32,654 nucleotides of DNA. It comes from Chitinophagia bacterium (GTDB taxonomy: Bacteria; Bacteroidota; Bacteroidia; Chitinophagales; Saprospiraceae). The stretch lies in contig RFSX01000006.1 of NCBI GenBank assembly GCA_009923745.1, positions 1 through 32,654 on the forward strand. The letters run 5' to 3'. This document shows positions 1 through 7,985 of this stretch, in pieces; the stretch's first letter is position 1, and every line of letters starts with the position of its first letter. The position numbers and the translations under genes were made by a program. The notes beneath the pieces are model-generated. The model had not been told where the DNA came from. It was given only the letters and a program-made list of their open reading frames with translations, and ran no database searches.

Positions 1-270
1 ATCCAGAATATTCTGGATGGTGTCGTTATCAATTCTGATTGGTCCGATAAAACGGGTCATACCATCAGCGTTCAGCATAGCAGCAATCTGATTTCGATAT
101 TCAAGCATAATTCTGTTTTGCTTAAAAAAACCGGCGAGCGGGTAAAAAAGTGTGAGGCCATTGCCATTATTGGAAATACAGGCGAACTTAGTTCTGGCCC
201 TCATGTCCACTTTGAACTATGGAAAGATGGGGTGCCGACAAACCCAGAAAATTATTTGAGTTTTAATTAA
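1..270 (+). CDS. M23 family peptidase (LysM/LytM-type endopeptidase), C-terminal part, truncated by window start
   Basis: Open frame from base 1 to TAA 268-270 translating ...SVQHSSNLISIFKHNSVLLKKTGERVKKCEAIAIIGNTGELSSGPHVHFELWKDGVPTNPENYLSFN*; GPHVHFELW is the M23 HxH motif. Confidence 0.9.
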   Translation: MQNILDGVVINSDWSDKTGHTISVQHSSNLISIFKHNSVLLKKTGERVKKCEAIAIIGNTGELSSGPHVHFELWKDGVPTNPENYLSFN

Positions 271-274
271 GAAA

Positions 275-715
275 ATGAGCAAGCACGAAAATAAAGACAG
301 TCAGTTACAAGATCTTGTAGATAAGGATGGCAATCACCTGAGTCCCCAGTTGCCGGAAGGCATCAAAAATTATCTCATAGATATTGACGGAACCATTTGT
401 GATGATATACCGAATGAAGAACCCGAAAGAATGGTTACCGCTGAATTGTACCCGGATGCCCTAGAAGTGCTCAATAAGTGGTACGAAGAAGGTCACTTCA
501 TTACCTTTTTTACGTCAAGGACTGAAGATCATCGTGAAATCACAGAAACATGGCTCGATGATAACGGTTTCAAGTACCATGGCCTTTTGATGGGCAAACC
601 ACGCGGAGGTAACTACCATTGGATCGATAATCACCTTGTCAAAGCGACCCGGTTTAAAGGTAAGTTTACCGAGCTGATCACTAAGAAGAAAACCATTCAG
701 GTTTTTGAAGATTAG
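275..715 (+). CDS. HAD-like hydrolase family protein
   Basis: YLIDIDGTICDD (HAD motif I DxDGT) and FFTSR motif II-like; 146 aa. Confidence 0.75.
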   Translation: MSKHENKDSQLQDLVDKDGNHLSPQLPEGIKNYLIDIDGTICDDIPNEEPERMVTAELYPDALEVLNKWYEEGHFITFFTSRTEDHREITETWLDDNGFKYHGLLMGKPRGGNYHWIDNHLVKATRFKGKFTELITKKKTIQVFED

Positions 716-1629
716 ATCTTCCTTTCAATAAGATCTTCGATCGCGCATTGCGCTTTGGAGAATTTAAATTTGAAACCCTGGCTTAAGGCTTTCTTTGGCA
801 CCACGCGCATACTTGCCAATAGCATGCTTGCCATTTCACCCATAGCTAGTTTCAAAATGAATGCCGGGACCGGAAGCAGGGGGCCTATGCCGCGTTTTGC
901 TTTTTTGACATCGCGCACAAGCTCTTTGATGGTGACTGGATTTTCCGCTGTGCCATTATAAATCCCTCTATAGTTTTCATCTTCTATCGATTGGATCATC
1001 ATCCGGCATAAGTCATCAATATGAATCCAGGAATAATAGGCTGAGCCATCACCAAAATAACCATAGACGCCTGTTGCGGTGGTTTTAAGAATCTCTGCCA
1101 GGGCACCCCCCTTCGTACTTAGCACTATACCAATGCGGAACATGACCTGCCTTTCGGCCTTGCTCGCAGAAGACACATTGGCTTCCTCCCATACCGTACA
1201 TACCTCCGGCAGAAAAGCATTGCCGCCTGTACTTTCTTCTGTGAGTATTTCTTCACCCCTATCACCATAATAGCCGATCGCTGATGCCGAGACAAACACT
1301 TGCGGTTTGACATTCATTTCGGACAAGGCTATTTCGAGTGTCCTTGCAGAATTAACCCGGGATTCAAGGATAATACGTTTACGATCAGCCGACCATCGTT
1401 TATCTGCAATACCCGCACCGGCAAGATTGATAATAATATCAGGCCTCCATTCTTCTGGCAACTCAATATAATTTTTATCGGTATCCCATTTTACGAAACT
1501 GACTGCACCTTCCCGGTCCGTTTTTGATCGACTCAAAACATAAATATCATATTTATCCTTATCCAACATCTCGATTAATCGGCGACCCAATAAGCCGCTA
1601 CCTCCTGCGATAATTAGCTTTTTCTTCAT
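712..1629 (-). CDS. TIGR01777-type NAD(P)-binding epimerase (SDR superfamily)
   Basis: N-terminal GGSGLLGRRL Rossmann motif, INLAGAGIADKRW, SASAIGYYGDRGEE; C-terminal DUF1731-like end. Confidence 0.9.
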   Translation of the reverse strand: MKKKLIIAGGSGLLGRRLIEMLDKDKYDIYVLSRSKTDREGAVSFVKWDTDKNYIELPEEWRPDIIINLAGAGIADKRWSADRKRIILESRVNSARTLEIALSEMNVKPQVFVSASAIGYYGDRGEEILTEESTGGNAFLPEVCTVWEEANVSSASKAERQVMFRIGIVLSTKGGALAEILKTTATGVYGYFGDGSAYYSWIHIDDLCRMMIQSIEDENYRGIYNGTAENPVTIKELVRDVKKAKRGIGPLLPVPAFILKLAMGEMASMLLASMRVVPKKALSQGFKFKFSKAQCAIEDLIERKI

Positions 1630-1680
1630 AGCCTTGTTTTCAGTTGTAAAACATTTGCACCTGGCTTTTGTTCCAAGTTT

Positions 1681-2442
1681 ATGATCGCAGTATTCCTTGA
1701 CGTCCTATTGATATCTCTGGTGTTCAACCTCTGTCTATTTCTGGTAGCCTATTTTTTCCAGACAGACAAGTTGACTGATCTTTCCTATAGCCTATCATTC
1801 ATTGCTGTTGGCACATATGCTGTTTTTCGTTTCAATACAGACAGTTTGTTCCATAAGCTACTGCTCGCACTGGTAATACTATGGGCTTTAAGGCTAGGCT
1901 CCTACCTTTTTATACGTGTTCATAAAATGGGCAGAGACAAGCGCTTTGATGGGATACGTGAAAAATTTATCTCCTTCCTGGGTTTCTGGATTATGCAGGG
2001 CGTAAGTGTAGCGATAATTATCAACGCCCTAAGTTTTGCATCCTGGTATGGAGACTTGAATCCGGGATATCTATCCTACGCCTTGGTCATTTTATCTTTG
2101 CTGGCTCTGATCTTGGAAGCGGTGGCAGATCATCAGAAATTTACCTTTAAAATAAAACAGCCCAGCCGTTTTATGCAGACCGGCTTGTGGAAAAAGATCA
2201 GACACCCCAACTACCTGGGGGAGATATTATTCTGGACCTTCTTATCGCTATCTGTCACGGCAAACCTGCCAATTATGTATTGGACCTGGACTCTGATCGG
2301 ACCGCTATGGTTGATATTCTTATTGATATTTTTCAGCGGTATTCCACCTTTGGAAAAAAAGTGGAATGAGAAATATTCTGGCTCTGTTGAATTCAAAGAA
2401 TATATCAATCAATCCTGGAGACTTATTCCAGGTATTTATTAA
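1681..2442 (+). CDS. DUF1295 / steroid 5-alpha-reductase-like integral membrane protein
   Basis: Multiple TM segments; KKIRHPNYLGEILFW typical of DUF1295. Confidence 0.88.
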   Translation: MIAVFLDVLLISLVFNLCLFLVAYFFQTDKLTDLSYSLSFIAVGTYAVFRFNTDSLFHKLLLALVILWALRLGSYLFIRVHKMGRDKRFDGIREKFISFLGFWIMQGVSVAIIINALSFASWYGDLNPGYLSYALVILSLLALILEAVADHQKFTFKIKQPSRFMQTGLWKKIRHPNYLGEILFWTFLSLSVTANLPIMYWTWTLIGPLWLIFLLIFFSGIPPLEKKWNEKYSGSVEFKEYINQSWRLIPGIY

Positions 2443-2445
2443 CCG

Positions 2446-3216
2446 GTTAAGCTTTTCAAAAAGTACAGCAGCACGTTCATCGCCCTTTTCTCTTGGATTT
2501 CGGAAAGCATGCTTTATCAGATATTAAGTTGACTTAAGATCCTTATTTGACCAGGATTACAACTCCACCATAGTCAGATTATAATTTAGCTTGGGCATAT
2601 CTCCTATGTGGTTGGCCACTGAAGTCAACACATATTTTTACTTGTCTGTGGACAGGTTTTTCAAGAGTTTAAAAACTGCTTGCGGTTTATCAACAAAATA
2701 TATACACTTACATGCCAAGGGCTATAAAGGGCGGAGCCTCTCTGAACAGAACCGCCTGACATGGAAGCTGGGATCAGCAGCCCAGGGCGTTAGACGTTGA
2801 AATATAAAATCAGGGATCTTCCATCAAAAAAGGCCTTACCACAAATTCTCCTGTTGACCTTTGTGTCAGTTCATATATAAATTCCATAGAAGCTTGCCTG
2901 TCCTCCTGACCATATTGTTCTACAACTGAAGACAAACACCATTGCCAGAAATAATCGTTGAAAGTACCATAGGATCCGGGATTGGGCGGACTCACTATCA
3001 GATGCAGGATTTCCAGCTTTTGAACCAAGGGTCATGAAGGTGACTCTAAATTGAATTCCCGTTCTTTTTCACACATACCTATAACTCAGGATTCTCCAAT
3101 GCCGATGCAGAGTCCTTGATAAATTAATCCTTCGGAAAATCATCTTGAGCAACACTCAGCTTTGAAGAGATATTGACTACACATTGATCATCAAAATAGT
3201 CCTTGAGCTTTTTCAT
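2446..3216 (-). pseudogene. Decayed DNA alkylation repair protein (AlkC-like, HEAT-like repeats), C-terminus missing
   Basis: Minus-strand segments in shifting frames: MKKLKDYFDDQCVVNISSKLSVAQDDFPKD*FIKDSASALENPEL* ; VQKLEILHLIVSPP...EDRQASMEFIYELTQRSTGEFVVRPFLMEDP* ; ADPSFHVRRFCSERLRPL*PLA ; KPQAVFKLLKNLSTDK*KYVLTSVANHIGDMPK ; YLIKHAFRNPREKGDERAAVLFEKL. These match the order of family signatures ELTxRFTAEFAIRPFL, DPNxHVRRLxSEGxRP, YVRRSVANHLNDI, IKHALRTLIKKGDPEAL. Confidence 0.85.
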
Positions 3217-3254
3217 TGAAGATTATTTCCAAATACTTTTAAGCCCGCGTGGCA

Positions 3255-4169
3255 TCAATAGACCATATTTCGAAGATAATCATAGCTTATCTCCATACCA
3301 GCCAAAGGCTCATAATCCCTGAAATCATCCTGCTCGACGAAGAATTTTTTCATACCGGACAGCTCTTCGTTCTTAAATATTTCTACATAATCAATGATGC
3401 CTTTACCTACCGGTGTGTAGAATCTGTCTTCCGTATTTGCCATATCCTTGACATGCCAGTAATGAAATCGTCCAGGATAGTTTTTGAAATACTCGAGACT
3501 GTTGGCGCCACCGTATTCCACCCAATAATGGTCCATTTCAAAATTCACATGTTCTGGATCCGTCATGTTGAGCATCAAGTCATATGGGACCTGATCATCA
3601 ATGGGATAAAACTCAAAATCATGATTGTGATAGGCCATTGACATGCCATACTTATTTGCTGTCACAGCGCAGTCATTCAACAAGTCCGTTGTGTATTTAA
3701 AGTCATCCAGTGATTCACGCTGCCCCTCATCAAGCCAAGCCAGAATAACCGTCTCGACACCCAGCTCTGCCATATCGTTGCAATACCTTTCCCAATTGTG
3801 GGTCATATTCACGGTATCCTTTTCAGAATTTCTTCCTGTGCCGGGAGTGTGGGTTGAGCTCAGCCTTAGACCTAAATCGCCAATAATTGATTTGAATTCC
3901 TTCAATTCAAATCCGTGCACCTTACCATCAGCATAGGCACCCCCCATCCCTTCAATTTCTTTATACCCGATTTCAGAAAGGCTTTTAAGTGTCCCAATGA
4001 CATCCTCATCCATGAGTGCCCTCACTGACCACAACTGCAGGCCAAAATCTCCGAGTTTTTTCCCTGTAGATTCTTCAATTTTCTTCTTGTTTTGTTCTGC
4101 CTTGCACCGCATGAGCATCAGCGAGGCAAGAGCCAAACTCCCCTGTCCCATAAACTTTCTTCTTTTCAT
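3255..4169 (-). CDS. Sugar phosphate isomerase/epimerase (AP-endonuclease-2-like TIM barrel), exported (Tat-like signal)
   Basis: MKRRKFMGQGSLALASLMLMRC leader; GDFGLQLWSVRALM, YHNHDFEF, NFEMDHYWVEYGGA, HVKDM motifs. Confidence 0.88.
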   Translation of the reverse strand: MKRRKFMGQGSLALASLMLMRCKAEQNKKKIEESTGKKLGDFGLQLWSVRALMDEDVIGTLKSLSEIGYKEIEGMGGAYADGKVHGFELKEFKSIIGDLGLRLSSTHTPGTGRNSEKDTVNMTHNWERYCNDMAELGVETVILAWLDEGQRESLDDFKYTTDLLNDCAVTANKYGMSMAYHNHDFEFYPIDDQVPYDLMLNMTDPEHVNFEMDHYWVEYGGANSLEYFKNYPGRFHYWHVKDMANTEDRFYTPVGKGIIDYVEIFKNEELSGMKKFFVEQDDFRDYEPLAGMEISYDYLRNMVY

Positions 4170-4192
4170 GTCCTTTTATTTTTCAAAGCCTT

Positions 4193-6178
4193 CTAAAATA
4201 CGCGTTTGTAACTTAAGACCGGTATGGTTCCGAGCTGTTTTTCCAACAGATTTTTATCCAGATAAGCATCAAAATAATAATACGCGTCATTTTCAAAGCC
4301 GGCTACATTTTGGATATCAAGTATCCAGCTGCTTTTATCATTTCCAAATTCAAGCCTTAAATCCAATCGTTTGTAATCACCCAATTTAATTTTCGACCAT
4401 GCAATATTTTCCGGCGGAAGGTATTGCACCATTCCTCCTCGTCCGTGATAGGCCATATTGATGAGCATAGTTTTTCCATTTTTAAAATGTAAAAGCTTGG
4501 ATAGCATGGCATTCATGGTATATCCAAAATCAAAATTGCCTTCGATTTCTTCATCCACATTACGTACATCCAATAGACCATAATTGATTTGTGTATGCCA
4601 GTCTTTTCCCCAAGACTTATCGAGCATCCATTCGATACCTTTTGATCTGTTCGTTTGCCCTTCCATCCATAGATTATCGAGGACGGGGCCTGACCAATTA
4701 GTCGAGTTCCTGTAAAGAAGATGCTCTATGGCAAAGTGTGGATGGGTGTGGTTAATCTTATACGCGCGGACAGCTGCTATCAATCCATGCTTCTCTACTT
4801 GTAAGCGATATTCAAGTGAAAGAGCATCATTTCTGTCTATGCGAGAAGCGATCAAATCCCTTGAATCCACTTCAGTATATCGCTGTCGCCTGTAACGTCG
4901 GGAGGCTTTAAAGGTGATGTAATGGTTCCCATCATTCAATTCCCAATAAAAGCTGGGCTCCACTCTCAAAGCTCCACTATAGTCAAAGAGGTATTGCAGG
5001 CCAAGCTCTGGCCTGAAACTGATTTTAACCCTGTCATATCGCTTCACTCCTTCCCAGGACAAACCCAGGAATGCATGGTTGTTCTTACCCGTAAGTTCTA
5101 ATCCATCCCTTTCAAATTTATTGAGGCTGTAGCCAAAACGCGCTATGGCTTTCAGAACAGAATTATTAGCATACCAGTTATATGATCCGGCATAGGAAAC
5201 TTTTTCTGCTTCAGACTCGCTTTGATTGTCTTCAAAGACCTGGTCAATGCCTTGAAGCTGTTCAAAAATGGCCTCTCGTTCATCAAGGCTCCTGGAATAA
5301 AAAAGAGCGTGATGCGTATTTGCGGATTGGTGTTCGAGACCTGCAATAAAAAACTGTGAGCGGAATCGGATAGTGTAGAGATCCTGTAGTGTTTTTACCT
5401 GGCTGCTATCCGCTGCCGGCTGCCTGTCATTGGTACTGCGCCCAGCGGAAACTATCACTGAAAGATTTTCATTCAATTTCGTTCTTACAAAGCCATCGTA
5501 AAACTTGATACTCTCCCCATCAAAGTCAACGCCCAGGTCACCAAGAAGGCCGACAAAAGAATACCTGAAATGAGCTTTGGTTTCAAATCTTCCCTCCGTC
5601 TGGATGGCGGCTTCCATCCCAAGCAATCCAAGTTTGATAAAGCTGTCAGAACGATTTGAGAAGTTGAAGTCCGCAATACTGCCGCTGGATGACTGGGCGA
5701 TTAAGGAAGCAGGACTGCCATAAAAACTGAAGCGGTGGATCACATCAAAGGGTATACCCAAAACACCGCCCGATGAAGGACTGCTCTCATCGCTGATACG
5801 GCCGGCATTCGTCAGGTGATTGGGGTTTACTATTTCAGCACCGTAAAAACTCCATTGCACATATTCGGGTGGTATTCCCCTGTAGCTTATGCTGTTGTTT
5901 TGATCATTGTCGAGGCTTACTCCCGGCACGCGGTATAAAACCCTGGATGGATCCTGGAATGTAGCTGCAAACTCCCGGCTTTCCCTGCCGATTTCAATAG
6001 CCTTTGAGCTGGCTCTTAAGTAGGTTTTTAAAGGATAATAAATCAGATCCAAGGTATCGCTAGCATACTCCAATTGAACAGAATCGGCAGTCACCTGGGC
6101 TTCAGTCAAAACCGGATTTAATAGTGTAAGTACTACAACCAGAAAAAAAAACCTGCCTATTTTTTTAAAAGATATCAT
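4193..6178 (-). CDS. TonB-dependent receptor-like outer membrane protein (plug plus beta-barrel)
   Basis: Signal peptide; plug-like DPSRVLYRVPGVSLDNDQNNSISYRGIPPEYVQWSFYGAEIVNPNHL; beta-barrel-like remainder; C-terminal aromatic residue (VLSYKRVF). Confidence 0.75.
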   Translation of the reverse strand: MISFKKIGRFFFLVVVLTLLNPVLTEAQVTADSVQLEYASDTLDLIYYPLKTYLRASSKAIEIGRESREFAATFQDPSRVLYRVPGVSLDNDQNNSISYRGIPPEYVQWSFYGAEIVNPNHLTNAGRISDESSPSSGGVLGIPFDVIHRFSFYGSPASLIAQSSSGSIADFNFSNRSDSFIKLGLLGMEAAIQTEGRFETKAHFRYSFVGLLGDLGVDFDGESIKFYDGFVRTKLNENLSVIVSAGRSTNDRQPAADSSQVKTLQDLYTIRFRSQFFIAGLEHQSANTHHALFYSRSLDEREAIFEQLQGIDQVFEDNQSESEAEKVSYAGSYNWYANNSVLKAIARFGYSLNKFERDGLELTGKNNHAFLGLSWEGVKRYDRVKISFRPELGLQYLFDYSGALRVEPSFYWELNDGNHYITFKASRRYRRQRYTEVDSRDLIASRIDRNDALSLEYRLQVEKHGLIAAVRAYKINHTHPHFAIEHLLYRNSTNWSGPVLDNLWMEGQTNRSKGIEWMLDKSWGKDWHTQINYGLLDVRNVDEEIEGNFDFGYTMNAMLSKLLHFKNGKTMLINMAYHGRGGMVQYLPPENIAWSKIKLGDYKRLDLRLEFGNDKSSWILDIQNVAGFENDAYYYFDAYLDKNLLEKQLGTIPVLSYKRVF

Positions 6179-6891
6179 TGAGACCAGGACAAATTATTCC
6201 TGTATACACCTTCAACGATACAAAACTGCGCAAGGATATACGTAGACATCACCAGAACGCCTGAATGGTTGAAATCTTCCATGAAAACGCGCCAGGCTAC
6301 GAAACTATCAGATAGCATAAAAGCCAGAGCACCTATTAAGACAAGTCCGTAGCTGAGTCGATTTACATAAGCATATCTATAAACAGCCTGTATGGCCATT
6401 AGCCCGATGACAATAATATATAGTGTAACAGGGATTATCATATTTCCTAAAGCATCATAGATCAGAATATAAAACCAAGCTGCCCAGACAAGAATTAAAA
6501 TCAGGAAAATTAAAGCAGCTAAACCGTTCCACTCAATAGGTCCTTTTCGGCCGGCTGCGAAGATCATTATATACAAAACATGAGTAACCAGAAAACAGGA
6601 TAGTCCTCCAAGAAAAAAAAGTTTGCCAGTAAAAAAGTCAAGCAATAAAAAATCTCCGAAGAAAGAAAATAACAGTGCGGCAATCATAAGATTCCAAAGC
6701 TTATTGTGTTCCGCAAACTTTTGTTTGTACATCAATACAATAACAATAAGCAGCGGCATCAAAGCAATCTTACTTAGTCCATACATCAAATCCTGTATGT
6801 ATACCTGACTGAATGAAAGACTCAGCGAAAGCAGGTGGATAAATCCTGTAATTATATAGAGCCATTTGATTCTAATTACCTCCTTCATCAT
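6175..6891 (-). CDS. Lysoplasmalogenase, YhhN/TMEM86 family
   Basis: Eight-ish TM segments, LMYKQKFAEHNKL, FFGDFLLL, ALAFMLSDSFVAWRVF motifs. Confidence 0.82.
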   Translation of the reverse strand: MMKEVIRIKWLYIITGFIHLLSLSLSFSQVYIQDLMYGLSKIALMPLLIVIVLMYKQKFAEHNKLWNLMIAALLFSFFGDFLLLDFFTGKLFFLGGLSCFLVTHVLYIMIFAAGRKGPIEWNGLAALIFLILILVWAAWFYILIYDALGNMIIPVTLYIIVIGLMAIQAVYRYAYVNRLSYGLVLIGALAFMLSDSFVAWRVFMEDFNHSGVLVMSTYILAQFCIVEGVYRNNLSWSQ

Positions 6892-7943
6892 GACAATCCA
6901 AGTAGCTTCTTGATGGTATCTCTGTCTACCCCAGAATCTGCAAAATCGTCAAAGGCCTTGTCGGTTACTTCAATGATGTGCTCTGAAATGAATGCTGCCC
7001 CTTCTTGTGCGCCTTGTTGCGGTGACTTAATACAACACTCCCATTCCATGACAGCCCAGCCATCATAACCATACTGTGAAAGCTTACTGAATATGGTCTG
7101 AAAATCAACCTGGCCATCGCCAAGTGATCTAAATCGGCCTGCTCGGTCTATCCAGTCCTGGTATCCGCCATACACCCCTTTGCGCCCAGTAGGATTATAC
7201 TCGGCGTCTTTGACATGGAACATTTTTAACCGTTCGTGGTATATGTCAATATGTTCTATATAATCCAGTTGCTGAAGAATAAAATGGCTTGGGTCATAAA
7301 GCATATTTACCCGCGGGTGATTATCAAGTCGCTCCAGCAACATTTCAAAAGTGATGCCATCGTGCAAATCTTCGCCCGCATGAATTTCGAAGCAGAGGTC
7401 TATTCCATTTTCTTCGTACACATCCACAATAGGACGCCATCGTCTTGCCAACTCATCGAAGCTTTCTTCAACCAGGCCTTTAGGTCTTTGCGGCCAATTA
7501 TAAAGATAGGGCCATGCCAGTGCTCCGCTAAAGCTTACCTGGGCACTCAAGCTCAGATTACGCGATGCCATAGCAGAATATTTAACCTGTTGAACAGCCC
7601 ATTCCTGTCTTGCCTTTGGATTATTATGTACTTCCTTTGGTGCAAATGCATCAAAAAGTTGATCATATGCTGGATGTACTGCTACCAACTGTCCTTGGAG
7701 ATGCGTTGATAATTCAGTGATCTCAAGGCCGTAGGATGCAATTTTGCCCTTCAATTCATCGCAATAATCTTTACTTTCTGCGGCTAACTTAAGATCCATA
7801 AGTATGGTCTGATCCGTAGGAATCTGAATTCCCTTGTAGCTAAGATCTGATACCCATTGACACAAGCCCTCCAGACTGTTAAATGGTTCTTTATCACCAG
7901 TGAATTGCGCCAGAAAAATTCCGGGGCCTTTGATCGTTTTCAT
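6888..7943 (-). CDS. Sugar phosphate isomerase/epimerase (AP-endonuclease-2-like TIM barrel)
   Basis: DLCFEIHAGEDLHDG, MLYDPSHFILQQLDYIEHI, MFHVKDAEYNPTGRKGVYGGYQDW, DGWAVMEWECCIKSP. Confidence 0.9.
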   Translation of the reverse strand: MKTIKGPGIFLAQFTGDKEPFNSLEGLCQWVSDLSYKGIQIPTDQTILMDLKLAAESKDYCDELKGKIASYGLEITELSTHLQGQLVAVHPAYDQLFDAFAPKEVHNNPKARQEWAVQQVKYSAMASRNLSLSAQVSFSGALAWPYLYNWPQRPKGLVEESFDELARRWRPIVDVYEENGIDLCFEIHAGEDLHDGITFEMLLERLDNHPRVNMLYDPSHFILQQLDYIEHIDIYHERLKMFHVKDAEYNPTGRKGVYGGYQDWIDRAGRFRSLGDGQVDFQTIFSKLSQYGYDGWAVMEWECCIKSPQQGAQEGAAFISEHIIEVTDKAFDDFADSGVDRDTIKKLLGLS

Positions 7944-7985
7944 TTGATAAGCTTTTTACTTGTAGAAGGAAAAAACCTAAAATAA

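Noticed and set aside
2591-2800. ORF track + strand 69-aa ORF
   Set aside because: Antisense to the AlkC-like pseudogene, whose protein signal is on the minus strand; no coding character of its own
2810-3028. 72-aa minus ORF as an independent small gene
   Set aside because: It is the longest open piece of the decayed alkylation repair gene, with homologous sequence continuing in other frames on both sides
7236-7709. 157-aa + strand ORF and 8175..8657 (160 aa)
   Set aside because: Antisense to well-supported sugar isomerase and GH31 genes; shadow ORFs
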